The notes under the pieces were generated by a model. The model was given only the letters and a program-made list of their open reading frames with translations. It made no database searches and had not been told where the DNA came from. DNA of 52,230 bases from Chara braunii (taxonomy: Eukaryota > Streptophyta > Charophyceae > Charales > Characeae), in the NCBI GenBank assembly GCA_003427395.1, contig BFEA01000849.1, positions 418,720-470,949 of the forward strand. Direction: 5' to 3'. Within the stretch, counting starts at the first letter, position 1, and each line of letters starts with the position of its first letter. The position numbers and the translations under genes were made by a program. Below, piece after piece: positions 1 to 11,173 of the stretch.

Positions 1-73
<73 letters not shown>
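1..73. repeat. (AG)n microsatellite at window edge
   Basis: An uninterrupted AG dinucleotide run fills the first 72 bases and continues off the window edge. The strand is therefore purine-only here. Long AG/CT tracts recur across the window, at 4732, 28202, 43846 and 50572. Confidence 0.98.
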
Positions 74-79
<6 letters not shown>

Positions 80-173
80 AGCTACGTGGTTTGGGTCCCC
101 TGGCGATAGCGGCCATAAACAGCTTGTATCTGCAAACATTTTCGTATAATAATAAAGAGTGTGGGATGCGATC

Positions 174-876
174 TCATCTTCTTGCAATTGATTTGTGGTT
201 TCGGTGTTGGTGTGAAACTTCTGCAGGTTGTCTGTGCTCTGCAAGTGGGTTTGGTGATTGATTGCAATTTTGTAAGGCCGTACCACTCCCAGGGCCCTGA
301 GTGGTCTGCCCGGTCCTGGAAGAAATGGAAGTGGACGTCTTCTTGGTGTCCTTGCCTCGGTACTGAGAACCACCTCCCCTGCTAGCTGCTACCGTGTCTC
401 CCTTGGCCAAGGAAGCAGCCAGGTCATCAAGTGTGGTGGGTTGTTGCTTGACAGCCATCACTTACTGCTGCTTGGACTGGAGCTTATGCTTCTCCACACA
501 ACAACACTGACAATCATTTGGAGCTGTCAAGTTGTCTGAATGGTCTGCGATGCCTTGTCAAAGAGGTCTTGTGCTGTCATGAGTGAGTCCGTGCTCTGTG
601 TAATTGGTTGTTGAAGAGCTGGGCATTACCTCTTGATGAAGTTGCACTTGATGCCGGCAAAAGCCATAGGCAAGTTGGGGTGAAGACCAGTTGTTGATAC
701 TCCGCAGTCCAGTCTGCGTTGGGTAGTTGCTGAGTGAAGGTGATCAACTTCTCCATGTGGTGATCTCTCTCTGGTGGCTCAAACTGGAACAGCTTCTTCC
801 AGGCTGCAGTGAGGTCGTCTGAACTCATCTTGCTGTGGTTTCTTTGATTAAAGATAACGGGGATAAAGGCAAACAC
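174..876 (-). pseudogene. possible Gag-like retroelement remnant, frameshifted
   Basis: Two minus-strand reading frames follow one another. The upstream one (from about 876) contains MSSDDLTAAWKKLF and later NADWTAEYQQL, a hydrophilic helical Gag-like composition. The downstream one (about 461 to 174) begins MAVKQQPTTLDDLAASLAKG and becomes a basic Gly/Ser/Gln-rich tail that could be nucleocapsid-like. No CCHC zinc knuckle is visible. The two frames are separated by stops, so any protein is broken. The assignment rests on composition and on the retroelement-rich context, not on a recognised signature. It could equally be a degraded host exon or a chance ORF. Confidence 0.25.
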
Positions 877-2603
877 ACATAATGATAATTAGAAGTTCAT
901 GGTTTGGGTTGAAGATGAACGAGGAATTCATCTGGGAGCGCTTAGCAACTCTGGACTTAGTACCTGACCTGGGGCTGAATGCTAAATGCATGCAACTGTT
1001 TTTAAACCGATCCAGTATTCAGATTCTGTCAGAGACAAGAATTTTAGTGACTACCCTCCACCCCCGACCCGCTGATAACCACAGACCACACACCAGAAAA
1101 AAAAAAGAAAAGAAAAAAATATGCACTTGTATATGTAACAGAAAGGAAAGAGAAAAGTGTATCAAGGCAGAATGATAACTGCATGGGCAGAACCAGCTGC
1201 AACGGCAATCAGATACATCCAGGAAAGTCCTTCTATCAGTATGCCCTAGACTTTTCAGCTACCCCAAGTATGTTGTGAATACACTCCCACAAGAAGGGTC
1301 AGAACGATCTTCACATTTTTCGGAGTGCCAGCCCCTAGCCATCTGAGAGATTGGGTGTAAAGGGAAGGTTTGCAACTTTGCAGGGGTCATTATTATCCGT
1401 GAGGGTTGGCAACTTGGCATGCATGGCACTGATTTGTTCAGTGGTCACTTTTCGGTGTTTGGCATTGCAGGGGAGTTGAGAATCACGGGTATGCCTCCAA
1501 CAGGGGGAGACAGTAGCATTGAGCCATTGCTTGTGAGCTCTTGTACTAAAGTCAGTGGGAGAGTGATGGACTCCCTGCACTTTTCGGACAATGATCTTAA
1601 GCCTTTGCAAGTAGGTGCAACTTCCAGACATGAGACCTTTCCACACTCTCTCTCATACACACACTCACAGATCCAGACTTGTTTCCTGAAGCTTTCAGGG
1701 TTCTTGTCAGGGGTCTGAACTAAACTGTTTGCGAGGATTGCAAGGTTGGTGTCAGCAAGCTTGACTCCTTCGCTCAAGGGTATCACCAACTGCAGGCGAG
1801 GTGCTGCATTTGAAAACATGAGTCAAATGCGTCTGGGACAGACTGCCACCTCCTGGTGACTGTGGAAGTCCGACAAAATGGTCTGTCTTGGTCATGTTTT
1901 GTCTATGGAGTTGTGTTTACACGCGAGTGCGTGAACACGCACACAAACACCCATACAGTCTTGTTAGAGACTTTCTGTAGTTGTTGTGGGCCTGGCTGAA
2001 TGCTTTGTTCCTTGTTTTCTGGTGGATGTGAGTTTCTGTTTGGCCACAATATTTTCACCTTGGCACAGACAGTGTTTGTTGTGGGTGTGATTCCCACGAG
2101 ATGCTGATTGGAGCCTGAGGACATGGAAAAGGGTGGTCTCTACGGTGCGCTCAACAGTGGCGTTACTGGTGTCGTGGGAGAGCCTCGTGGCATCAGGCCT
2201 GACTTGTGGAGTTCTTGCAAATGGGCGCAGTGGGCTTTTATTGCCGGTGAGGTATCCTTGGGCTGAGTTCGTTGGCCTCTTTGGGGGGTCTGCAGTGCTA
2301 TAGCTGGTGGAGCTCCTGGTGGCGCTTGAACCTTCCATCCATGCATGCTGTTTCTTTTGCCAGTGCCGGAAGCGGCGGCCCGTACATACTAGCATGGTAG
2401 GGCAGTCAGACCCTCGTTGAAAAAGGGAATGATCACATGAACTGATTTGTGACCTCTGTTGTTGGGTGCAGGTTGGTTCTCTCCTGCCTAACTCCCTTCT
2501 TTCAAAAGATATGCAGGTGTGCCTTTAAGTCAGATGGGTGTGTGCCACCTGTTGCATAAATGTGGCTAGCCTTGCACTCTTCTTAATCTGTGTGGAGTTG
2601 TGG
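877..2603. other. no gene recognised
   Basis: Mixed-composition sequence with only short ORFs on both strands and none with a recognisable domain. There is an A-rich tract near 1098-1120 and a CT/CA-rich patch near 1645-1670. I see no LTR ends, primer-binding site or tRNA-like structure. Confidence 0.5.
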
Positions 2604-4460
2604 TGGATCTGTTGTTGATATTAGATGTTTTGCAAAACACACACACACAGACATTTCATGCCAGTATCGGCAAGTCTGTTGTACCAGCGAGTATTCAGGA
2701 AATGATGGGGTCCTTTTCCCTGTCCTTTCTTTCCCTCTTTTTCCCTTCATTTTCCCCCCACTTCCTTCCCCTTTTCTCCCCTCCTCTTCCTCGTGCAGAG
2801 CTGCTGAATCCATCTTAATGAGCATCACTAATAGAACCGATATAAGGCAACTGGGTATGTAGGCATCCAGCACCCAAGTACACAAACGTGGCTGGCCTTG
2901 CACCCCTCAAATTGGAAGAGTGGGATGACCATTTCACCAAAACATCACAATCATTCACAGATTTCCACATGTTAAGACTGTTCCAATTATGATATCGTTG
3001 CATCCGGATGGAAAAGAGGTAGCTTTAGTAATTTTTCAGAGCACACACACATGGTTTCTATTTCCATATGGTCTCGTTTGGAATCTAAATGAATACATGG
3101 TTATCTTTCTATTGTGGTGGAGGTCGCTGCTACTATACCTTTTATCGTGTTCTATTAGTGAACACTACAGTTGAGTACCCCTGTCCTTTCTGCCATAGAG
3201 TCCACTTACAGAGGCTCAGACAGCGTTTGCTGTGAGTTTCAATTTCCCAAGGGCTGTCTGTTTTGGAGCATATGATTTGAGTGCTACCACGGTGTTTTAG
3301 GCAGTGCTGCTCCTGTTGTTGGGCTTTCGTGGCATGGGCCTGGTTTCATATTCACACCTGGTCCCCTGGGCTGGTAGTTGGACTCCGGTAGTCCAAGCTG
3401 CAGGTGAAGTTCCCTTGGGCTGTGCCTTTCATAGCGCATGGCTCAATAGGGGCGCAAGCCTCAAGGTGCTTTAGACAGTAGACCTTATGTGGTCACAAGC
3501 ATCTCTCAGTCCTGGATACGTTATTGGACCAGGTTGTTTTTTTTTGTGGTATGCACGGCTCCCACACGGGCCCCTGCAGGGCCCGACATTGGGATAGGAG
3601 CTTAGATTAGGAGTTTGGGGGTGTTTGTTCTTTTTTTGGGTCCATCTGCATATTTTCTGAGCTCTTTTTCCGTTGTTGTTCTTAGTCACTTGTCCGCTCT
3701 CTGTTCATTTGTTTCTTTCGGGTTTGTCCGGTCTGGACGTGATGTTCCAGCTATTTTGTCCAGACTGCTTGTAGCATGCTGAGGCCTCTACACAAGCCCC
3801 CTTTCGGAGGACCGGCCGTTCATTTTGGGCCCCAGGTCGCACACTCATTCGGAATGGGCCACCTGACAGGCTATGACCATTTTCCAGGCCCGGACACACG
3901 TTTGGTCCAGTCAGTCTTTTCCTTTGTTCAGCATTTATTTATTTATTTATTATTTGCTGAGGTCTGTCTGGTCCGATTTTGTTTGTCCCCGATGTTTCGT
4001 ATTGGACTTTCTGTTGTCCGAACAGACCGGTGTCTGTTTGGACCAGTGGGCCACATTTCGGTCGAGGTAGGCCAGGGGTCAGTAGGTCCCAGGCAGGACT
4101 GGGACCATGCGGTCTTCTTTTTGTGCCTGGCCCAGTCGACAGGTTCCTGCAGTACCTGCAGAGGGCCTGGATGTCTGGTAGGGACCCAGGCAGTCTGTTG
4201 GTTCACCCTGTTCATAGGACCAGGACTTGGGTCTGTAATCAGGACCCGCCGATCGGATGGTAGAATGGAGATCCCTGGTCGCAGACCACGGACCATCAGC
4301 CAGGCCCAGTGGTATATAGCTGCACCAGTGCTCCAGTTCTGGAAGTTCGGATGGACCTCAGTTTGGGCGTCACGGTGCCAGAGCAGCTCTAGACAGTGAG
4401 GAGCTGTGCTAGAGTCGAGGTAGTGGAGTAGGAGCAGATAGTGGGAGCGCGGAGGCTGGT
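2604..4460. other. no gene recognised; polypyrimidine tract and GGTCC-rich DNA
   Basis: Positions 2704-2795 are almost entirely pyrimidine on the plus strand. A short ATTT run lies at 3928-3952. From about 3700 to 4270 the DNA is rich in GTCCGG, GGACC and CAGTC words on both strands, giving many short ORFs with low-complexity translations. A similar GGTCCC-rich texture recurs at 21470-21590 in the leader of Element I, so this may be degraded retroelement leader or LTR. No coding motif is visible. Confidence 0.4.
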
Positions 4461-4650
4461 GAGCCACAGCCACGAGATGATGGGTGACTTACCTGGGCGC
4501 CATAGCTGGACCTCGCTGCATTGACCTGCATCAGGGAGCCACCACTTACGCTGGTCAGTATACATGGGCATCAGCAGTATCAGGTGAGGGAGGCAGAGGA
4601 GAGTCCTCTCTGATCGTTCTCCAGCCTCCTTAGTCACTATTCTTTTGCTT

Positions 4651-4657
4651 CTTCTTC

Positions 4658-4730
<73 letters not shown>

Positions 4731-4731
4731 N

Positions 4732-4791
<60 letters not shown>
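4651..4791. repeat. compound microsatellite (CTT)n-(GT)35-N-(AG)~30
   Basis: A short CTT run (4651-4660) is followed by 70 bases of TG repeats (4661-4730), a single N at 4731, then AG repeats to 4791. The single N at the GT/AG switch probably marks an unresolved assembly or sequencing junction. Confidence 0.97.
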
Positions 4792-4794
<3 letters not shown>

Positions 4795-5689
4795 GCCCGG
4801 TTGGGCAATGTATAGGGAGCCAAGGATCCGCAAAGTGATGAAAACGACTCAAATGGACAGCAAAGCATCAACAAGCAATGTTCATCCAGATACATACAAA
4901 AATAGCAAAATGTAGCGCAGCGGAAGACTCAAAGATATGACCTGACCTATCTGATACTGATGCGACATCCCATCGTACACCACACATGCAAGAGATGGAG
5001 GAGGGACCACATACACAGGCGAAAGGTCCCTCCTTGCACACGCACATGGGGGGAGATACCATGGATGAGAGATGGGGGGAGAGGCGAGACGAAGATGGAG
5101 GCGAGGGAGAAGACCAAGATTGCGATAGCGAAGTCCAAAAATAGTCCCCTGCCGAATGTCCACTCAACGTCTGCCGCAAAAATGTCGGATTAGATCCTGG
5201 GCACAATGCCCGATGTAACCTCTGCCAGTAATCTCTCTCTCTGTCTCTCTCTCTCTCTCTCTGAAAGAAGAAGAAGAAGAAGAAGAAGAAGAAGAAGAAG
5301 AAGAAGAAGAAGAAGAAGAAGAAGAAGAGGAGGAGGAGGAAGAAGAAGACAAAGGTAGGAGGGAGGAGAGATGGAGGCGAAGAAGAAGAAGAAGACGTCG
5401 TTTTGGACTTGCAGGCGCCGAGGAGGCAGGGCCTTCTGGGCCAAGGAAGAAGAAGAGGTCCCAGCCCAAGGCACGGCCTTGGGGCCTGCAAGTTCGAAAC
5501 GATGTCTGAACAGACAAAAATAAGCTAGCAAACAAATAAATAAATAAATGAATAAAGCCTTAACTCGAATCCTGCGGCCTAAGGGCCGCCATGGGCCTCT
5601 TGGGGGCTCGCCTGAAGGGCACGCGGCCTGGGGGCCTCGCAGCAACCATCGGTCCCCTGACATGGGGCCCTCCGTGTGCAGGCTCAGCA
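4792..5689 (-). mobile_element. probable 3' LTR of the truncated minus-strand gypsy element (outer limit uncertain)
   Basis: Read on the minus strand, a purine tract at 5706-5695 precedes a TG dinucleotide at 5689-5688, which is where a 3' LTR would start after the integrase gene ending at 5862. The outer end is not defined: the compound microsatellite and the lack of a second copy prevent an exact call. The segment contains the CT/GAA microsatellite at 5232-5350. Vague similarity of wording to the solo LTR at 22725-23927 suggests a related family, but I could not align them. Confidence 0.4.
5232..5350. repeat. (CT)n followed by (GAA)n/(GGA)n
   Basis: A CT run (5232-5262) switches to about 22 GAA units and then GGA units. 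GAA triplet tracts of similar length sit in both LTRs of Element I (14262-14328 and 22488-22545). The long poly-Ser/Leu/Phe translations across it are artefacts. Confidence 0.97.
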
Positions 5690-5706
5690 TGTAACCCCCC
5701 CCCTCC
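5690..5706 (-). promoter_or_regulatory. candidate polypurine tract (plus-strand primer)
   Basis: On the minus strand this reads GGAGGGGGGGGGTTACA immediately before a TG. Ty3/gypsy elements carry such a purine tract just upstream of the 3' LTR. It lies about 150 bases downstream of the integrase stop, the expected place. Confidence 0.5.
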
Positions 5707-5861
5707 TTACGAAGTCAAGCCGGGGCAAGGGCGAAGCTGAAGATCCGATGGTGGAACCTGAACGCAAGTACGTCGTGGAGCCGAAGGTACCGACTTGCCT
5801 TGTAGCTTGGGTTCGTAACGTGTGAGAATGTCGGGGGCTGTTGCTTGAAGTTCCGCACGGG

Positions 5862-7350
5862 TCAACCCACGGTCGGCCTTATGGCTGCAATAGGAAAAAT
5901 GTACCAGTACTCTGTCGGCTTGTTGTCGTGGTGTTGCTGGGAGATAATGTCGCCAACCTCCTGAAAACCGTCCATGGAGGGTGGGTCTACTGATCGTCGC
6001 TCGGGAAAGTCGTCGTGTTCCGCCGAAACGAACAGAGCTAACTTAGAACAGTGAAACACCGGGTAGACGTGCAAGTGGGCGGGCACCTGAATAACAAATG
6101 AAGGTCCTTGGGGTGCATCCCCGACGGGTACCACAATGGGCCAAGGCCCCATCCATTTCTGAAGGAGCTTGCGAGAGTTATCTTGTTCGAGGCTGAATTC
6201 TGTGGAGGAGACCGAAACGAGATCGCTGGCGCGGAATGGACAAGGAAGACGATGGTGATTGGCCTGTTGGCTCATACGTTGCTGCGTCTTCAACATCTGG
6301 TCGCGTGCCTTGACAAGTAGCTCTTGCATCCAACGAATGAAGAGAAGGTGGTCGTCGCTCTCGGCCTCCCGTGGGATAATCGTGTCCAACGGAGAAGTGA
6401 CTGGCGAGCCATGCTCAAACTTAAAGGGCGGCATCCCAATAGTCGGATGAATGGACGAGTTGTATGCCAACTCGACATCTGGCAGCCTCTCAACCAAATC
6501 CTTTTGGTTGGGACGGATGAGAGTGCGAAGAAGAACATGTGCGGTCTGATGCGCCCGCTCCGTTTGGCCATCGGTTTGTGGGTGGGTGAGCCGAACTCGG
6601 CTTGAGAGATGAGCCTCATCGTTTGATGAGCACCAACCAAAAATCGGACATGAACGGAGTGTCGAGGTCGCAAACGATCTCCTTGGGGTAACCCTTGGTT
6701 CGAATCCGACCGACGTAAAGAACCTCGGCCAACTCCGGTGCCTTGGCGTGATAGCAGCAAAGCAAAAACATGGCAAACTTGGTGATCGACCACTATGAGA
6801 ATCCCATCCACACTGGTCTTGTGCTTGGGGAACGACCCAGTGATGTCCATGGCAATCGCCTCCCTTCGTCTTAAGGGGAACGGTAATGGTCGCAACTTGC
6901 CGTACGCACGATGATTGCGGGATTTGCAACGTCGGCAAACTTCGCATGACTCGCAATAGCATGTGACATCTTTGAGAAGGCCGGGCCACCAGAAGCACTC
7001 GCGGAGTCGGCCAATTGTACGATTGACTCCAAAGTGTCCGGTGGCGGGAGCGTCGTGGAACTCGCCAAGAAGCTGCGTATGCAAGTGTGAATCACTTGGC
7101 ACACAAAGAAGATCCTTCCCCCGCGAGTGGACGAGCAAATATCCCTCTTGGATCCGATAGTGCGATGGCGCCAGATTTGGAGAGGAACAATTTGCGTACT
7201 TGTCACAAAACTCGGGGTCGGGTTGGTAGCCGCAGATGAAGTTGTCCCGCAAGTCGTCATCAATCTCGAAAGTCAAGTAGACTGCGGTACAATGGTCCAA
7301 ACGCCGTGAGAGAGCATCTGCAGAACGGTTTGACTTCTCATTGGCCCGCG
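5862..7350 (-). pseudogene. Ty3/gypsy pol remnant: RNase H tail and integrase, frameshifted
   Basis: The remnant starts near 7345 with the RNase H-terminal motif ADALSRR, so RT and most of RNase H are missing. The integrase zinc-binding region follows in a 336-codon frame (7300-6290) with His82, His89, Cys119 and Cys122, then the first catalytic Asp in AMDITGSFP (residue 152). The frame breaks around the second catalytic Asp. The rest of the core continues in another frame (to 5862) with HPQTDGQTERAHQ, which carries the catalytic Glu, then the C-terminal module GPWPIVVPVGDAPQGPSF and VYPVFHCSKL. The family is clear. The copy cannot make a full integrase because of the frameshift across the catalytic core and the 5' truncation. 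Confidence 0.92.
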
Positions 7351-8030
7351 GCCGTTCTCTGACGTGTCGGCCTCTGGTGGCTCAAGCACAGGGCCTCAAC
7401 TGTACGTGCCCTGGGTTCAACTGCCTCTCAAGCTGCTGCAACTATAGGCTCACGTTACTCTGTAACCAACTGGTGTGCTGCAACTATCTGATACCCGACA
7501 TGCAGAATTGACAAATATAGGCCTCTTGTAAATATTATGGCCTGCCTTTGCTTAGGGCGGGCACAAGTCTCTATGGGGCCTCAGCCGAGCTGTGGGGTGA
7601 GCCCTAGAAGGGCCACTGCGCTGATTCAGGTCCACATACAGATTCCAACAGCTCTTTAACGTGATCACACAGGCCTGTACCCAGGCCTTGGCACATATTA
7701 GCAGGCCGGCCTTCACTTAGGGCGGGCAAGGCCTTTTCCAGCACTGTCGAGGGCTCAAGTCCTCACATTCGAAAGAAAAGAAAAACAAAAAAAAGGAGAA
7801 TCACGTTCAGAGATCTGGTCTAGCTGAGGTAATAACCCAGAAATGCTGAAACACAGACCTGAATTCAAATCCTGAGCATATATTCTCGGCCTGCTCACTC
7901 CTAGTCCACAGTTCGACGACCAGCTCTGTCCGGTGATTAGCCCTTGCAAGTTTTCTGCAAGGGTCCTCTGGAAAAGAGATTGGATCCAATTAGGACACGC
8001 ACATACCGTTTTTGGGCTCAACGTGGCCGC
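7351..8030. other. non-coding; two inverted copies of an LTR-start box
   Basis: No coding motif is visible. The motif TTCACTTAGGGCGGGC occurs at about 7712-7727, with a variant (TTTGCTTAGGGCGGGC) at about 7548-7563. Both are reverse complements of GCCCGCCCTAAGTGAAGG-like sequence found near the start of the LTRs at 8082-8103 and 9791-9812. The stretch may therefore contain a degraded minus-oriented LTR fragment of that family, perhaps beginning near 7775. Confidence 0.4.
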
Positions 8031-8985
8031 TGCGAGGCTCCAGGCCTCGGTAAGCCCTTTCTGGGCCTGTTTCAGCAAGTACGGCCGCCCTAAGTGAAGG
8101 CGGGCTTGACAAGTGACAAGAGACCTATTTTTGTGTATGATGCAACTGGGGGAAAATTTAAGCAGTTACGCAGTGTCAGTTGGTTGGTGCGCCCAGGCCG
8201 TGCCTACCAATGTCTCGGGCCTCTAGGCCCTTTTTCAAATGTATCGGAGGCAGGCCCTGGGCTAGACACAGGGCATGAACTGAACACAACTGCCTGACAG
8301 TTGGACGCGGGTAACCACCCAGGCGCTGTGGAAGCTTCCTTGAGACTGAGGCTCAGCCAGTTGGGGCCTACCGTAAGCTCCGGGGAAAGGCCCAGGCCAG
8401 CCAGGCAGCCGATGACTACCAGCCACTTTCCATAACGGAAAGGGCCTGGCCGCTGACCAGACATTCGGGCACTCGCTGCTTATGCGCAAGCGCTGCTGCG
8501 CCAGCTGCTGAAGCGAGTGCCTACGCGCTCACAGGCGAGCAGGGTGTACGCAGGCAGCCATAGCCGGGCTGGCCTGCGGGTTGCTGTAGAGGGCTTGGTG
8601 GTCTTCGGGTGCATGTGGCATCTGTGTGGAGGATCGAGGTTGTGAGTGAAGCGAGGGACATACCTGGTGCTTGATGCGAACGGCATTGGCGGAGATCTGC
8701 TCGTACTTCGGAAAGTTGTCGACGTTACCGGCGGCATTGTAGATAGGCTAGATAGGATCGGCCATCTGTAGTATGGGCGCCGAGCGCCAGATAGGGAAAC
8801 GGCATTGGTTCATTGATGATGATGACGGGACTATTCCCACATTGTCATTTGTGAGCTTTGTTGTGCTCTTATTTGGTGTAACTCGAGTTGCAATTCTGCT
8901 TTTGGTACGAGGTCAAGAGTATCTGGTTTCATGTGTATGATGCGGCTTGGTATTCTGAATTTCGCCATCGCTCATTTTCCTTGCA
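8031..8985 (+). repeat. 5' LTR of the deletion derivative
   Basis: It begins TGCGAGGCTCC and ends TTTTCCTTGCA, with TG...CA termini. It aligns by eye along its length with 9739-10596, sharing for example GCGCCGAGCGCCAGATAGG and GGCCGCCCTAAGTGAAGG. It carries an antisense splice-donor-like CAGGTATGT near 8658-8666. Confidence 0.85.
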
Positions 8986-8988
8986 TTT

Positions 8989-8999
8989 TGGTATCGGAG
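8989..8999 (+). promoter_or_regulatory. primer-binding site (initiator-Met tRNA type)
   Basis: TGGTATCGGAG starts four bases after the LTR end. It is the complement of an initiator-Met tRNA 3' terminus (plant consensus TGGTATCAGAGC, with one A-to-G difference shared by other elements in this window). Confidence 0.85.
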
Positions 9000-9062
9000 T
9001 TGTGGTACGTTGCGCTCATCTGGCGCTTGTCTTCTGCTTATACAGTGCATGCACGCTGGTAG

Positions 9063-9701
9063 CTGAGTGAGCAACTGTGGGTAGCGTGCAATGAGGAGGG
9101 CGAAAGCAAGCAGGCGACCCAGGTGCAGCAGGCAGTAGAGCAGATGCAGAAGGCACAGGCAGCAATGATAGAGTCTGAGAACAGACACCGCCGACCTTCT
9201 ACGTTTCAGGTTGGGGACAGAGTTTGGGTAAAGTCCTCAGAACTGGGACAGGAGTACGGGATTTCCCGTAAACTCATGCCACAGTACTTTGGACCATGGG
9301 AAGTCTTAGATATTGTCGGGACTGATCCAGATGGGCCATCTTATGTAATCCGAATCCCAGGTCATCTTCGTACTTACCCCGTCTTTCACGCCTCCAAACT
9401 TGCACCTTTCAAAGAAACTGATCAGTTTCCATCTTGCTGCTCAATGCTGCCCCCAACAATGGACGGAGAGGTGGACATCGATGATATCATGGACCACAGG
9501 GAGCTGCCAATGGCAAGACCAACAGGTAGAGGACGTCTTCCGAAACTGAAGCTGCAGTACCGCGTTCGGTTTCGGCATCACACTGATCCGAAGGAGGACC
9601 GCTGGTTCACAAGGGAGGAACTCATGCAGACCACTCCGCAGGTTGTAGCCCACTACGAGAAATCTCTGCAGAAGGGAAAGCGCCCTATGGTTGAAGACTG
9701 A
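9063..9701 (+). pseudogene. integrase C-terminal domain with chromodomain-like tail
   Basis: The frame is open from 9063 to the stop at 9701 and has no integrase core. It reads NRHRRPSTFQVGDRVWVK, the SH3-like C-terminal integrase module, then LMPQYFGPWEVLDIVG, YPVFHASKLAP and finally YRVRFRHHTDPKEDRWF. That last segment has the aromatic-basic look of the chromodomain or chromodomain-like tail of plant gypsy elements, which in the family helps target integration to chromatin. The upstream part (LSEQLWVACNEEGESKQ) is not a known integrase segment and marks the deletion junction. The frame itself is intact, so it could be translated, but catalysis is impossible. Confidence 0.9.
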
Positions 9702-9725
9702 GCTTATCAGAGGACCGTTGAAGCT

Positions 9726-9738
9726 AAGGAGGAGGGAA
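9726..9738 (+). promoter_or_regulatory. polypurine tract
   Basis: AAGGAGGAGGGAA directly abuts the TG that starts the right LTR, the canonical position for the plus-strand primer. Confidence 0.85.
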
Positions 9739-10596
9739 TGCGAGGCTATTGCCTCTATGAGCCCCATCTGGCCCCCTTATCGAAGCCTGTCGGCCGCCCT
9801 AAGTGAAGGCAGGCTCGACGAGGCCCTCAGGGCCTTATTTTGGCCACTGCGCAACTAAGGAAATTCAGACAGTTGCGCAGCGCCAGTTGGTTGAAAGAAT
9901 CCAGGCCCTGGGCCGCCTGTGTGAATGTATGGAAAGCAGGCCCTGGGCTGGATACGGGTACTGGGCCGAACACAGGCCAAAGGCAGTTGGGCGCATGGAA
10001 GCTTCCTGGGACTGGACGCAGGCAGGCCACTTCGATATAGGAAAGGGCCTGCCTCCGCATTCGGCATTCGGGTGCTGGCTGCATGCTGCGCAAGCGCTGC
10101 TGTGCTAATTGCTGGCTGGCGCCTACGCGCTCACGGGCGAGCAGGGAAGGAGCAGGCAGCCATAGCCGAGCTGCGCTGCTGTAAGCTGGGTGTGGCGCAG
10201 GGTGGTCCTTGGGTGCAAGTGGCATCTGTGTGCAGGGGAACGAGGTTGTGAGTAAGGCGAGAGACATACCTGGTGCTGGAAGCGTGCGACATTGGTCGCT
10301 GTATGCTCGTACTTCGGGAGAGCTGTTGTCGTCAACTTCGGCATTGTAGTATAGGCTAGATAGGATCTGCCAAACGTAGTCTGGGCGCCGAGCGCCAGAT
10401 AGGATATCAACTCTGGTTCTTCGTTGATGATGATGATGGGACTATTTCAGCATTGTCAATTATGAACTCTTGGTGTGTTCTTATTTGGTGAATCTCGTGA
10501 TGCAATTCTGCTGTTGGTTCGATGTCACGACTATCTGGACTCATATGTATGATGCTGTTTGATTGCTGAAGTTCGCTATTGCTCATCTTCCTTGCA
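9739..10596 (+). repeat. 3' LTR of the deletion derivative
   Basis: It begins TGCGAGGCTATTGCCTC and ends CTTCCTTGCA. It is about 100 bases shorter than the left LTR because of internal indels, so the pair is old or has been edited. It carries the same antisense donor-like CAGGTATGT at about 10264-10272. Confidence 0.85.
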
Positions 10597-11015
10597 GCAG
10601 TAGAGCAGTGAGTAGTATTCAGAGTTGATCCTCATGTGTGTGTTAGTAGTAGGGAGTGCGCATGTGAGAGAAGAAGAAGACTGTGGAGAGAGAAGACCAG
10701 AACCATCAAGTGAGAGAGATAAGAGAGAGAAAGAGTGAGCTATAGTTGATACTTACCTGAAGAGTGTTGAACTTGGTGTTGGTAACAAGCGCTGATGAGC
10801 GCAGATGCTGAGACTCTTGGTGATCGAAGAAGACTTGTAATCTTGTCGAGCAGTTGAACTCTTGATCCTGTCTTTTAAACCTGGTTATGATACTTGAGCT
10901 GTGCTATCTGGTCTACTCGCATCTATGTGCAATGTGTGACATGCATGCTAGAATGAGCACTCCATCGTGTGATGAGCTCTGAGGCTCATTGCAAAAACCA
11001 CAGATGCAGTTTTGG
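10597..11015. other. non-coding stretch between two related retroelement fragments
   Basis: It contains AG-rich DNA at 10660-10740 and a perfect minus-strand 5' splice-donor consensus CAGGTAAGT at 10751-10759. No coding motif is visible. Confidence 0.5.
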
Positions 11016-11112
11016 GTCCGATTCAGGCATCACGTCGATCCTAAGAGGACGAATGGTTCACAAGAGAGGAGCTGATGAAGACAGCACCTCAGGTCGTCAC
11101 TGATATGAGATA
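11016..11112 (+). pseudogene. chromodomain-tail remnant of a second gypsy element
   Basis: Translation gives VRFRHHVDPKR, then after a one-base shift RWFTREELMKTAPQVVT. This matches the tail of the neighbouring integrase fragment at 9600-9660. It is a truncated scrap immediately 5' of the LTR at 11174. Confidence 0.8.
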
Positions 11113-11173
11113 GAGCCAAAAGGAAACAGCAACAAGGTTGAAGCTATCTCAGAGGGCTTTCGAAGCTGAGGCA

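Larger units (their letters stand above)
8031..10596 (+). mobile_element. internally deleted Ty3/gypsy element (two LTRs, PBS, integrase tail, PPT)
   Basis: Two direct repeats beginning TGCGAGGCT and ending CCTTGCA flank about 750 bases of internal DNA. A primer-binding site directly follows the left copy and a purine tract directly precedes the right copy, so the strand is plus. Gag, protease, RT, RNase H and the integrase core are all absent, and only the integrase C-terminal/chromodomain segment remains. The flanks (CCGC and GCAG) do not form a target duplication, so an end may be recombinant. It resembles a non-autonomous deletion derivative that would need proteins in trans. Confidence 0.85.

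Noticed and set aside
4868-5535. Long minus-strand frames over the CT/GAA tract
   Set aside because: Translations are poly-Phe, poly-Ser or poly-Leu from microsatellites.
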